This document shows, piece after piece, positions 39,632-52,690 of a stretch of 64,000 bases of DNA. This stretch comes from Vibrio sp. VB16 (GTDB taxonomy: Bacteria > Pseudomonadota > Gammaproteobacteria > Enterobacterales > Vibrionaceae). The stretch covers positions 3,534,001 through 3,598,000 of the forward strand of contig NZ_CP087590.1 of the NCBI RefSeq assembly GCF_015594925.2. The letters are read 5' to 3'. The translations under genes were made by a program, and so were the position numbers. Within the stretch, counting starts at the first letter, position 1. Every line of letters begins with the position of its first letter. The notes under the pieces are model-generated. The model saw only the letters and a program-made list of their open reading frames with translations. It did not search any database and was not told the origin of the DNA.

Positions 39632-40573
39632 ATGAACCTAGAGAATTTGTCTCGAACAGATTTAAACCTTCTAGTTTGCCTTAAAGTTCTATTTGAAGAA
39701 CTTAACGTCACAAGAGCAGCAAACCGTTTGTATGTCAGTCAGTCAGCGGTGAGTAAGTCGCTTGCAAAATTACGCATTCAATTTGAAGACCCTCTTTTCG
39801 TAAGGACATCGCATGGTCTAAAACCAACACCAAGGGCTCTTAATTTACACCCCAAGTTAGACCGTTTAATACATCAATTAGAACTTATTAACCAACCAGA
39901 TATTTTTGCCCCTGATTCTTCTCGGATCAAATTCAATATCGCTTTAGTTGAAAGCGCTTATCCGCTCATTCTTCCACACTTTTTGCCGGCTCTTTTCAGT
40001 AATGCCCCCCACATCACCATAAGTTCTCACAATTGGAGAGATGAAACATTTCAAAATATACGTAACGGTGAATTGGATATAGGAATAACGGGTAGAGATA
40101 TAGACATGACTCACGCCGCGCTAACGACGCCAACGCCTAAATATATCTCTGAGACCGAAATATACCGCGATAGGCAAATGTGCGTCGTTCGAAAAAATCA
40201 TCCCATATTGGATAAGGAGTGGACGTTAGATCGCTACCTAGAGCTTAGACATATCCAAGTACGTTGTGACGGGAGTGATCGATGGTTGTTGGACTACAAG
40301 TTGGCCGAACTGGGTTGCGAACGTGATATTGCTATCACCGTCCCAGACTTTAATAGTGCTTCCGCACTTTGTACTTATAGTGACTTTATATTTACTGCAC
40401 CAAGCTATTTTACTAAACTCGTAGCGAATCATTATGATCTAACATTAGTGCCTCTCCCTTTGGACTTTCCTCCTATGGCATACACGCTTTTTTGGAGTGT
40501 GGAGAGGGAGAATGACCCTGCGTTGAACTGGTTAAAAAACCTTATCATCGAAAAAACTCGACATCTAAGATAA
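39632..40573 (+). CDS. LysR-family transcriptional regulator
   Basis: 313 residues. The N-terminal winged helix-turn-helix (about 5-65) is typical, with LNVTRAANRLYVSQSAVSKSLAKLR, and is followed by a substrate-binding domain (about 90-305). It is divergent from the Bcr/CflA efflux gene 106 bases away, the classic layout for a LysR protein controlling its neighbour. The ligand is unknown. The aminopeptidase gene follows on the same strand after 83 bases and may or may not be co-regulated. Confidence 0.92.
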   Translation: MNLENLSRTDLNLLVCLKVLFEELNVTRAANRLYVSQSAVSKSLAKLRIQFEDPLFVRTSHGLKPTPRALNLHPKLDRLIHQLELINQPDIFAPDSSRIKFNIALVESAYPLILPHFLPALFSNAPHITISSHNWRDETFQNIRNGELDIGITGRDIDMTHAALTTPTPKYISETEIYRDRQMCVVRKNHPILDKEWTLDRYLELRHIQVRCDGSDRWLLDYKLAELGCERDIAITVPDFNSASALCTYSDFIFTAPSYFTKLVANHYDLTLVPLPLDFPPMAYTLFWSVERENDPALNWLKNLIIEKTRHLR

Positions 40574-40656
40574 TGGTACACGATGCAACCGCTATGGCGT
40601 TCTGGTGACAGTTCGATTCTCAAACGTTCGACATCTTTACATTAAAAGGAATGATA

Positions 40657-42447
40657 ATGAACACTACAATATCGCAAAGGATAGAATCCTTACGTACGTG
40701 GCTTACCACCCATAATTATGACGCAATTATCATTCCTCATGAGGATGAGTTCTTAGGGGAGTATATTCCCGCGCATAATGAACGATTACATTGGGCGACC
40801 GGATTTACTGGTTCCGCTGGCGCAGCGGTTGTCACTAGGGACAACGCAGCCATATTCGTAGATGGTCGATATACCGTTCAGGTCAAAAACCAAGTACCTA
40901 GTGATTTATTTGAATATCATCATCTAACTGAAGCGCCCTACTGGCAGTGGCTAAATGCCCACAAGAATTCCGTTACAACCGTCGCTTATGATCCTCGAAT
41001 GCATCCAGCGTCATGGCTTAATAATATTGGCGATCTACTAGATACCGAAATTCGACTAATAGAAACATCAGTCAATCCTGTCGACGATTGTTGGAATGAC
41101 CGTCCAGGTGCAAGCCTAACTAATATGCGCCTTATGGGCAAAGATATTGTAGGACAAGACAGTTTGTCGAAACGAGAATCTATAGCTGAAATACTATCCG
41201 ACAAGAAGGCCGATGCGGCAGTCCTTACTCGATTAGATACCATCTGTTGGCTCTTGAACATACGAGGTTTGGATGTGTCTCGACTGCCAGTCCTGTTGTC
41301 ACACGCCATTATTTATTCTGATGCTAGTGTTGATTTCTTTATAGAGCATGAACGTGTTTCCTCTAACTTTGGTACGCATGTAGGCGGTGACGTTACCATT
41401 GTGCATCCGAAGCAACTCACTCGACACTTAGAGAATCTAAGTGGTAAAAGTGTATTGTTTGACCCCACCTCTAGTAGCGCTTGGTTCAAGCTCCAGATGG
41501 ATCGCTTTTCAGTCAATATGATAGATGAGGCTGATCCTTGTTTATTACTCAAAGCAGTTAAGAATTCCACCGAGATTGAAGGGATGATTTCGAGCCACAT
41601 CGTTGATGGGGTGGCAATGGTAAAATTCTTGAATTGGCTCGATGCCGAAGTTGAATCTGGGAGACTACATAATGAAGCCTATTTGTCAGACCGATTACAA
41701 AACTTCAGAGAAGAGCATGATGAATTGGTAGACCTTAGCTTCGACACTATTTCGGCTACTGGTTCTAATGCTGCTATGTGTCATTATAATCATAACGATC
41801 AAGCGATTCCAGGGAGCCTAACACTGGACTCACTCTACTTAGTTGACTCTGGAGGTCAGTATCCTAACGGCACAACGGACATAACACGAACAGTAGCTAT
41901 TGGTACACCAACAGTTGAAATGAAGACACTATTTACCCTCGTGTTAAAAGGTCATATTGGGATCGCAACAGCTATCTTCCCTCATGGCACAACGGGGAGC
42001 CAGATAGATGTATTGGCAAGGCAACATTTGTGGGCTAATGGTTTTGATTTTGACCACGGAACCGGTCACGGTGTCGGTCATTTCTTAAGTGTTCATGAAG
42101 GACCACAGAGTATATCTAAGAGGCCGAATACCGTCGCCTTGTTGCCGGGAATGGTTGTTTCGAATGAACCCGGCTATTACCGAGCAAATAGTTTCGGTAT
42201 ACGTATCGAGAACTTAGAACTTATTGTTTCAAAGGTCACGAACGGGGACTTTTCTGGACTGGGCTTTCAGGAATTAACGCTCTGCCCTATCGACCTAAGA
42301 TGCATAGACGTTAATCTTTTGACTAAGCCTGAATTACGGTGGTTAAACGCTTATCATAAAAAGGTACGCACAGTCTTAGCACCACTCGTAGACAGCAAAA
42401 TTGGTCTATGGCTAGACAATGCCACCTCGCCATTAAGTCATTCTTAA
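40657..42447 (+). CDS. Aminopeptidase P family protein (M24B, Xaa-Pro aminopeptidase)
   Basis: 596 residues from the ATG at 40657, which lies six bases after AAAAGGA; an ATG two codons earlier touches that site and is less likely. It is the long, three-domain form: two creatinase-like N-terminal domains and a C-terminal pita-bread catalytic domain with the five metal ligands in order (Asp in YLVDSGGQY, Asp in GTTDITRT, His in HGVGHFLSVHE, Glu in VSNEPGYY, Glu in IRIENLEL). It removes N-terminal residues before proline using two metal ions, in the cytoplasm. A hairpin terminator follows. Confidence 0.93.
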   Translation: MNTTISQRIESLRTWLTTHNYDAIIIPHEDEFLGEYIPAHNERLHWATGFTGSAGAAVVTRDNAAIFVDGRYTVQVKNQVPSDLFEYHHLTEAPYWQWLNAHKNSVTTVAYDPRMHPASWLNNIGDLLDTEIRLIETSVNPVDDCWNDRPGASLTNMRLMGKDIVGQDSLSKRESIAEILSDKKADAAVLTRLDTICWLLNIRGLDVSRLPVLLSHAIIYSDASVDFFIEHERVSSNFGTHVGGDVTIVHPKQLTRHLENLSGKSVLFDPTSSSAWFKLQMDRFSVNMIDEADPCLLLKAVKNSTEIEGMISSHIVDGVAMVKFLNWLDAEVESGRLHNEAYLSDRLQNFREEHDELVDLSFDTISATGSNAAMCHYNHNDQAIPGSLTLDSLYLVDSGGQYPNGTTDITRTVAIGTPTVEMKTLFTLVLKGHIGIATAIFPHGTTGSQIDVLARQHLWANGFDFDHGTGHGVGHFLSVHEGPQSISKRPNTVALLPGMVVSNEPGYYRANSFGIRIENLELIVSKVTNGDFSGLGFQELTLCPIDLRCIDVNLLTKPELRWLNAYHKKVRTVLAPLVDSKIGLWLDNATSPLSHS

Positions 42448-42457
42448 TTGAAAGATA

Positions 42458-42484
42458 ACATGCAGCCTAAACGCTGCATGTTTC
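42458..42484 (+). terminator. Terminator of the aminopeptidase gene
   Basis: A nine-base-pair perfect stem (ACATGCAGC, 42458-42466, with 42473-42481) encloses a six-base loop and is followed by a few T. Its 3' arm overlaps the start of the second parS-like site. Confidence 0.65.
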
Positions 42485-42494
42485 ACGTGAAACC
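42479..42494. other. parS-like ParB-binding site 2
   Basis: TGTTTCACGTGAAACC matches the universal parS palindrome TGTTTCACGTGAAACA in 15 of 16 positions, with the mismatch only at the outermost base. The 14-base core GTTTCACGTGAAAC is perfect. Confidence 0.88.
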
Positions 42495-43057
42495 TATCAA
42501 GACAATCTCACCATTAATCGCTTACGTACAATGTTCGATTGAAATACTGAACCTCAAAGCCGTAATTGAACTAGTGTCGATTAAATCCAACCATACTCAT
42601 TCCGACTATTTTTCGTTTCTTAAAATCGAATAATTCGAAGCTTCAATTGCGGTAACTCGAAAAGTCCCATTAGATGACTTGGAGACCTCATAGGAAGTGT
42701 AAATTAACGAGAAAACATTAGAGAAAGAAAAATCTCGTCGCTCCAATTCAGTACTCCGCTAAATATAAACCCAGAGAAAAAGCCTCTGACCATCCAAATT
42801 TCAGATCAGTATCTACTATTAATTATTCAACACAAACTCTGGTAAATTTTATTACCTTCTCTAAAATAGCTCACAACATTTATTGAGCTACTCCAACATC
42901 GACTCTCCGACAAAACCTTTTATTGGCGAGCGAATATCGAAACTATTTACCATATTGAAAAAATAACAAGTAGTTTCTGGTCAGTTGGAAAGTAGCCCTA
43001 TTGCATAGTTTGAAAAGTACAATCTCATTAATGGAATTATAGAGTTGCTATCATTTT

Positions 43058-43073
43058 TGTTTCACGTGAAACA
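43058..43073. other. parS ParB-binding site 3 (perfect)
   Basis: TGTTTCACGTGAAACA is an exact copy of the universal chromosomal parS. It lies 579 bases from site 2 and 3.66 kb from site 1. A cluster of three such sites near the origin is known for chromosome 1 of Vibrio cholerae. Confidence 0.92.
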
Positions 43074-43267
43074 TAAGAGAGTATCGAGTAGGTTTTTGAT
43101 ATTAGAACACCGATAAACACAGGCACCTCAAAACAGATATTGCCAACGTGTTTTAACGGCTATCAAATTAATGGACGACACACAGATCATTACTTTGGTT
43201 TATCTAATATCCTCTTAGACAAAAATCTTCCCACAGTAATGTCTATTTGCCAGAATAATGACTCAAT

Positions 43268-43651
43268 CTAAGTACGAGTCAGAAGCTGAAAACCTAACCA
43301 TGCAGCGGAAATACTTAGAATTACATTAAGTAATATATTGAGTCCCATCTTAAAAAAGGCACCCTGCTGCAGCAATAAAACGTTATCCATCGAAAAAGTA
43401 GAAAATGTTGTTAGGGCACCTAAAAAGCCAAGACCAATAACCTGTCTCCATGGAACCTGAGCCAATAACTCAGTCTCAAAAGCGGCAATAAGCAAACCCA
43501 TAATGAAAGAACCCACAACGTTTACGGTTAATGTTCCATACGGAAAGCCCCTACCCATCAACATAACGCAAAGCTCGGAGATCAAATATCGAGAGCACGC
43601 ACCAAACGCTCCCCCTATCGCAATAAAACCTAAGATTGTAAACTGACTCAT
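43268..43651 (-). CDS. crcB: Fluoride ion exporter CrcB (Fluc)
   Basis: 127 residues with four membrane helices. The family motifs GGAFGACSRYLI near the start, GTLTVNVVGSFIMGLL in helix 2 and GFLGALTTFSTFSMDN in helix 3 are present. Fluc proteins form dual-topology dimers that let fluoride leave the cell. No fluoride riboswitch was recognised upstream. The gene stands alone between two gene-poor stretches. Confidence 0.95.
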   Translation of the reverse strand: MSQFTILGFIAIGGAFGACSRYLISELCVMLMGRGFPYGTLTVNVVGSFIMGLLIAAFETELLAQVPWRQVIGLGFLGALTTFSTFSMDNVLLLQQGAFFKMGLNILLNVILSISAAWLGFQLLTRT

Positions 43652-44263
43652 AATTAACCAAAGAAAAGAAACTTGACGATATTCTATAGATTTAGCTATA
43701 AATTAACCAATAAAAATAATGCATAATCAGTATAGTTATGCCAACCAAATCATTAGATTTGAAATGTTACAGGCGTAACTTTAACTGTATATAATCACAT
43801 GCAGGCACTACTTGGTTGGTTTGCTTCTAAGATTATCTTGGATTCACTACTTAAACACTCCATTCGCTTGAGTACTTTCTAAATCTGGATTTTAAAATTT
43901 TGATCTGAGGTCACCTAATTTTAGGCTTCGCTGTTAGAAGTTACCGTTAATAAATTATCGCCATTGATAAGCGTTAGAACGCTCACTACACATACTTTAG
44001 ACTCTTATGGAAGGTTAATCGGGGTTTTACTGATTCGAGTTTCTAGAGGCCGCACGCGCTCCCTCTTCAACAAAAGCTAACCAACAAAGCGACCACTATC
44101 CAGCCATTCTACTGGCGAGTTATACATTTATGACTGATATGGATGTCATTCCGCCGTCCGCTCTAGACATCCCTGTACATTTAGCAATGGATCTCCTTCC
44201 CATTGATGTCTGTTCCATGGAAGCGATATCGATACTCTGAAAAAGCGAGCCGATTCTTACTAA
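43652..44263. other. Gene-poor stretch with a decayed tRNA-Asp-like remnant
   Basis: About 610 bases between crcB and the IS element. No coding frame is supported. Positions 44040-44100 align with the damaged tRNA-Asp copy at 45440-45545, sharing its non-tRNA segment ACGCGC(T/C)CCCT and the D-arm side, but with a deletion of about 26 bases in the anticodon region. The rest holds nothing recognised. Confidence 0.5.
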
Positions 44264-45376
44264 TACCATTCCGGAAAATTAACTGGTCAGGTCTATCCAG
44301 CTTCTAGAACACATTTCCGTGACTCTCTTTGAGCTTTCTAAAAAGCCATTCCATGCGGTGCATATTTGAGAAACTATATCGTCATAGTGCTCAAAACTTT
44401 GGTTGGCGAGGTAATGTTGTCGTAGCCAACTCCAAACTTGCTCGATAGGATTCAACTCCGGGGAATATGGTGGAAGTTTGATGATACTGACATTATCGAA
44501 TTGGTTAACGATATCTTCGGTATGCCATCCTGCACCATCCATTATCACCACTGCATGACGCCCAATTTGGGTCATTTCAGATATCTGTTTCAAGTGTTCA
44601 ATCATAATATCTTTATTGACCCAAGGGACGACCATTGCCTCACCTATACCTCTTGCGGGACAAACGGAACCAAACAGATAGGCGTATTCAAATTGCTGTT
44701 GTTTCACAACTCGAGGCCGAGTTCCTCGTTCTGCCCAAAGTCGTGTTGTCGTGTTTTGCTGGCCGAATCTGGCTTCATCCTGAAACCAAACATCAACGTG
44801 CTCAAGCCTTATGTGACCAGGGATCTTGAGGATCGTTTCAATTTTGAATTTTTTTAAAATCGTCCTGAGCTTGTGGCGATTGTTTAGGGTGTTTTGAGCG
44901 TGACGTTATCCAAGAAAAGCCCATATGCTCGAGCAGATAGTAGATGGAGTTTGGGTGATAGTGCTTATCGAAATTATTAATTATGTAAGCGTGTATATCA
45001 CTGCCAGTCAGTCGACCACCTGATGAGTTTTCAGCTTCTGTTTTGATGTATTGGCTGAGTTGCTCACGTTGAGCCAGAGTCAAAAATGCTGGTCTTCCAG
45101 TTCGTGGTTTTTCTTGGAAACCATCGATACCTTTTTCTAGAAAGATTTGAACCCATTTATTCACGCTGGTTCTACTCACTTTAAGAGATTTTGCAATTTG
45201 GGTTCTAGAAGCTCCGTCTTTGAAGTGTGCCAAGGCCAAAAAACGCATTTTCATCTGCATAGATTTTTGCTGACTAGCAAGCTTTTTGAAGTCGATATTA
45301 TTGAGGCTTTTCATAGTGATAATAAGTTTGTTTCAGGTAGCCTCAATTAGATCATATTTTTACTTTAATTGGTATA
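44264..45376 (-). mobile_element. IS630-family insertion sequence
   Basis: An approximately 1.1-kb element encodes an IS630-type transposase on the minus strand. Its ends are estimated from short terminal similarity (TACCA followed by TT at the left, and the reverse complement TGGTA at 45370-45374) next to TA dinucleotides, the target used by this family. The inverted repeats are weak, so the limits may be off by several bases. It lies between the damaged tRNA-Asp remnants. Confidence 0.75.
44279..45314 (-). pseudogene. IS630-family transposase in two frames
   Basis: The first frame (45314 to 44838) holds the helix-turn-helix part: ASRTQIAKSLKVSRTSVNKW and RTGRPAFLTLAQREQL. At a run of seven A (44849-44855 on the opposite strand) the frame must shift by +1 to continue as FKIETILKIPG. 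The second frame holds the complete catalytic triad: Asp in WFQDEARFG, Asp in VIMDGAGWH and Glu in LPPYSPELNPIEQVW. Because all catalytic residues are intact, the shift could be a recent inactivating indel or a productive slippage site, as is known for some IS families. The two parts together make about 345 residues. Confidence 0.85.
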
Positions 45377-45389
45377 AGCTTAAAACTCA

Positions 45390-45418
45390 AAAAAGCCTCA
45401 GCATTTCTGTTGAGGCTT
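45390..45418 (-). terminator. Duplicated tRNA-Asp terminator
   Basis: The stem AGCCTCAGCA/TGTTGAGGCT (one G-U pair) with a TTTC loop is followed by a T run on the minus strand. It is the sister copy of the terminator at 45570 and lies beside the decayed tRNA-Asp. Confidence 0.75.
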
Positions 45419-45439
45419 CTAAACTTTTCTTGTAAGAAC

Positions 45440-45545
45440 TGGCGGAGTGGACGGGACTCCCTTTCCGTTTACAACCACGCGCCCCCTGGCGTGACAGGCC
45501 GGCTTCCCCTAACAAAAAGCAACCAACTGAGCGGCCACACCACAG
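45440..45545 (-). pseudogene. Decayed tRNA-Asp copy
   Basis: The 3' acceptor half with CCA, the anticodon arm with GUC (CCGGCCTGTCACGCC) and the D-arm core GCTCAGTTGG are still visible. The T-arm is lost, about 24 bases are inserted, and the 5' acceptor no longer pairs. The flanking terminator and the sequence TGTAAGAACTGGCGGAGTGG are shared with the intact gene 180 bases away, so this is a tandem duplicate that has degenerated. Confidence 0.8.
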
Positions 45546-45569
45546 GGTATTCCTTTCTTCTATAAACGC

Positions 45570-45602
45570 AAAAAAGCCTCAGCATTTCTGCTGAGGCTTC
45601 TG
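45570..45602 (-). terminator. Terminator of the second rRNA/tRNA-Asp transcript
   Basis: A ten-base-pair perfect stem AGCCTCAGCA/TGCTGAGGCT with a TTTC loop is followed by TTTTTT on the minus strand, 20 bases beyond tRNA-Asp. Confidence 0.88.
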
Positions 45603-45620
45603 AACTTTTTTTGTAAGAAC

Positions 45621-45697
45621 TGGCGGAGTGGACGGGACTCGAACCCGCGACCCCCGGCGTGACAGGCCGGTATTCTAACCAACTGAACTACCACTCC
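45621..45697 (-). tRNA. tRNA-Asp (GUC anticodon)
   Basis: 77 bases with encoded CCA, acceptor stem GGAGTGG/CCACTCC and anticodon loop CTGTCAC. It lies about 90 bases after the 5S gene, a common distal tRNA of vibrio rRNA operons. Confidence 0.96.
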
Positions 45698-45787
45698 ACA
45701 TGGTATTCTTACGACAATCGAAGTCTTATAAAACTTAGCTTTGATTGTTTTTGCCTTATCTTTCCTAAAAAAGATAAAACGATATTA

Positions 45788-45907
45788 AAGCCTGGCGATG
45801 TCCTACTCTCACATGGGGAGACCCCACACTACCATCGGCGCTATTGCGTTTCACTTCTGAGTTCGGCATGGAATCAGGTGGGTCCACAACGCTATGGTCG
45901 CCAAGCA
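45788..45907 (-). rRNA. rrf: 5S ribosomal RNA (second operon)
   Basis: 120 bases, the same sequence as the copy at 14651 within the limits of reading. The A/T-rich DNA after its 3' end is also shared between the two operons until the distal tRNA genes differ. Confidence 0.96.
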
Positions 45908-46027
45908 AATTTGGTAAAGCTTCCTAATAACTTAGAAAACTTTAATAATCTGGATTACTGACCTAAATAAAAGTTCACACACATTCAATGTTCTTACATT
46001 GAGTCCACAAAACCCCTTGGGTGTTGT

Positions 46028-48920
<2,893 letters not shown>

Positions 48921-49209
48921 ATACAACCCCAAAGGGTTTCGCTTACGCGAAATAACAACGAATTGTTATTGTATTAGTAACCAAGGTTTCTATCGTTGCC
49001 TCATTATTTGAATGAGCGAGACAACATTTTCGATTTTGCCGGACTCAAATATTAAACAGTTAACCGAAGTTAGCTGTTTCCAAGAACACTTGAATGTGTG
49101 TTGGTTTGTTATCACCGAAGTGACAACAAGTACCTAAATCTAAAAGATTTAGGATTTGAGAACTTTTATTTTGATAAATAATAATCAATTATCTATCAGT
49201 CAGCTTTCC

Positions 49210-49225
49210 AAATTGTTAAAGAGCA
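49210..49225 (-). promoter_or_regulatory. boxA in the 16S-23S spacer (second operon)
   Basis: TGCTCTTTAACAATTT on the minus strand, identical to the first operon. It marks the point where the two spacers become alike again after their different tRNA genes. Confidence 0.85.
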
Positions 49226-49304
49226 AAGATTTCATACTTATAAAAATAAGCCAAAACCATTTTTAAATATTCTTTTCTCTATGCAGAGTAAAAACACTTA
49301 AAGA

Positions 49305-49380
49305 TGGTGGAGCTATGCGGGATCGAACCGCAGACCTCCTGCGTGCAAGGCAGGCGCTCTCCCAGCTGAGCTATAACCCC
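49305..49380 (-). tRNA. tRNA-Ala (UGC anticodon)
   Basis: 76 bases with encoded CCA and anticodon loop CTTGCAC. The acceptor GGGGTTA pairs with TAGCTCC through two G-U pairs. It is the second tRNA of the spacer. Confidence 0.95.
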
Positions 49381-49507
49381 ATCAGTTGGGTGTTTTTTTT
49401 GACAACTCATGAAATCTAATAAAGTTAACTCTTTTTAGACAAGGCAAATTGCAAGGAAGTGTATGTAAATACACGACGAACAATTTAACGCAGTATAAAG
49501 GAGAGTT

Positions 49508-49584
49508 TGGTGGGTCTGAGTGGACTTGAACCACCGACCTCCCGCTTATCAGGCGAGCGCTCTAACCAGCTGAGCTACAGACCC
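49508..49584 (-). tRNA. tRNA-Ile (GAU anticodon)
   Basis: 77 bases with encoded CCA, acceptor stem GGGTCTG/CAGACCC and anticodon loop CTGATAA. It is the first tRNA after 16S in the second operon. Confidence 0.96.
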
Positions 49585-49723
49585 ATTCTTGCTTTATGCT
49601 TTCTCTTAGTTGAACTAAGAAAAATCATGATGCAATAACAGAAGATATTTCTGAGTTATCATCTCTTTGCTTTTCTAAACCTATTTCAATCTGTGTGAAC
49701 ACTCATCATGAGCAATCATCGTT

Positions 49724-51276
<1,553 letters not shown>

Positions 51277-51527
51277 AAGTTCTTTTTGGCTCAATGAATA
51301 CTGACTTTAAATTGCCTTTTACTTTAGATAACCGAAGGTTAAATAGTAAAGTGTTCTTTAAAGTTCTATCACTCCAACAGAGTGATATTTAAATAACTGT
51401 GTTCGATACCCGAAAGCATCAAATTAGGTCACTCAGTTCATTGAAACCGTTGTTGATTTCGTGCCCTAAAGCAGAGAATCATCTTCGATTGTCATCAACG
51501 AGTGCCCACACAGATTGATATAGGTTT

Positions 51528-51543
51528 AAATTGTTAAAGAGCG
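51528..51543 (-). promoter_or_regulatory. boxA in the rRNA leader (second operon)
   Basis: CGCTCTTTAACAATTT on the minus strand. Similarity between the two operons ends within a few bases upstream of this site. Confidence 0.85.
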
Positions 51544-51587
51544 TTGCTTGGATATCCCCGTTAAGGTCTGTCTTAAGCAAGGCGGCC

Positions 51588-51764
51588 ATTCTAGCGATTT
51601 CACGTGAAGTGTCAAACACTTTTTTATTTATTTTTCACTTTACAAAAAATGAAAATAAATGTCGTTTCGCTGAGCTGTTCACCTAACTGACATTGTGCGC
51701 TAACCCTTGTGGGCTGTGCCGTGTCAGTGTTGGCGCATTATAGAGAGCTTAAGGATATTGGCAA
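51588..51764 (-). promoter_or_regulatory. Tandem P1 and P2 promoters of the second rRNA operon
   Basis: P1 has -35 TTGCCA (51759-51764) and -10 TATAAT (51737-51742) at 16 bases, followed by GCGC. P2 has -35 TTGACA (51610-51615) and -10 TAGAAT (51588-51593), also at 16 bases. The core boxes match the first operon in position, but the DNA between P1 and P2 differs. Confidence 0.85.
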
Positions 51765-51885
51765 CCCCTTTTTTATGATTTTCACGATTTATTTACTGTT
51801 TGGACAGTTTTTATCCACTAAAGGCCAGTTTTACTAACTTTACTATTTGCATATACTCTATATAAGTAAATAAAAGGGATAAATG

Positions 51886-52434
51886 ATGAGCAAATTGAAA
51901 AGCTTTAAAGGAATACACCCTGAAATTGGTTCCTCTGTGTATATAGACGAGACTTCAGTTTTAGTTGGCGATGTAAAGATTGGAGATGATTCGAGTATCT
52001 GGCCTTTTGTGTCGGCTAGGGGCGATGTTAATCATATTCATATAGGTCAACGCTCAAATATCCAAGATGGCAGTGTGTTACATGTTACTCACAAGTCAAA
52101 AGACAACCCCAATGGTTACCCACTCATAATAGGAAACGATGTAACCATTGGACACAAAGTAATGTTGCATGGATGCACAATTAACGATTGTGTGCTTATC
52201 GGTATGGCTGCCATTGTTTTAGATGGTGTCACGATTGAGGAAAATGTCATGGTTGGGGCAGGTAGCCTAGTACCACCGAATAAGATATTAGAAAGTGGCT
52301 ATCTCTATGTCGGCAGCCCGGTTAAACAAGCTCGTCCTTTGAAAGAACAAGAACTGGCCTTTTTAAAAAAATCGGCAGATAACTATGTAGCAAATAAAAA
52401 CGACTATCTAGAACACGTCAATCCTATTAATTAA
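51886..52434 (+). CDS. Gamma-carbonic anhydrase-like hexapeptide protein (YrdA family)
   Basis: 182 residues from the ATG at 51886, six bases after AAGGGA; an ATG one codon earlier is too close to that site. It forms a left-handed beta-helix of hexapeptide repeats (for example SSIWPFVSARGDVNHIHIG and NVTIGHKVMLHGCTI variants). The zinc-binding histidines are conserved in VLHVTHK, TIGHK and MLHGC, which give the gamma-carbonic anhydrase triad. Many YrdA proteins have no proven carbonic anhydrase activity, so the reaction is uncertain. It is convergent with the DUF1488 gene, and the two coding ends overlap by 8 bases. Confidence 0.9.
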   Translation: MSKLKSFKGIHPEIGSSVYIDETSVLVGDVKIGDDSSIWPFVSARGDVNHIHIGQRSNIQDGSVLHVTHKSKDNPNGYPLIIGNDVTIGHKVMLHGCTINDCVLIGMAAIVLDGVTIEENVMVGAGSLVPPNKILESGYLYVGSPVKQARPLKEQELAFLKKSADNYVANKNDYLEHVNPIN

Positions 52435-52690
52435 TTTCAACTTGATCGAGGTCGTTAAAGCGTTCGTCCTCGATCATTTCTTCGGCTATCTCTTCAATAT
52501 CAAATCGATACTCAGAGAAGACATCTAAGATAATATCTGAATGTAGTTCAATGGATCCTGACATCGCTGTCAGTCGTTCTCTTGAGATAGTGCATTTTAT
52601 TAATGAACCCGCCTGTTGCGCAGCAAATTCTACGACCTCTCGTTTGTCATCCCACTCTTGGATATCAGAGAACAATATCGACTGATTCAT
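52427..52690 (-). CDS. DUF1488 family protein
   Basis: 87 residues from the ATG at 52690, which overlaps the aroE stop codon (TAATG) and has GGAGG ahead; longer readings lie inside aroE. The start MNQSILFSDIQEWD and the segment FDIEEIAEEMIEDERFN near the end match DUF1488. It is a small acidic protein of unknown function, usually encoded directly after aroE. Translational coupling with aroE is likely. Confidence 0.88.
   Translation of the reverse strand: MNQSILFSDIQEWDDKREVVEFAAQQAGSLIKCTISRERLTAMSGSIELHSDIILDVFSEYRFDIEEIAEEMIEDERFNDLDQVEIN

Larger units (their letters stand above)
42448..43267. other. Gene-free stretch carrying two parS-like sites
   Basis: About 820 A/T-rich bases between the aminopeptidase gene and crcB. 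No convincing coding frame is seen on either strand. The recognisable content is the aminopeptidase terminator and the two parS-like palindromes; nothing else is identified. Confidence 0.6.

Noticed and set aside
42448..42633. Open frame of 61 codons after the aminopeptidase gene
   Set aside because: It begins directly after the stop codon, runs through the terminator and parS site and has no ribosome site.
43652..43760. Possible fluoride riboswitch upstream of crcB
   Set aside because: The leader is A/T-rich and I could not find the conserved GGCGAUGG start or the matching pseudoknot.
51598..51609. A parS-like core TTTCACGTGAAG between rRNA P1 and P2 of the second operon
   Set aside because: Only the inner 11 bases match; the outer bases needed for ParB binding differ, so it is probably chance.
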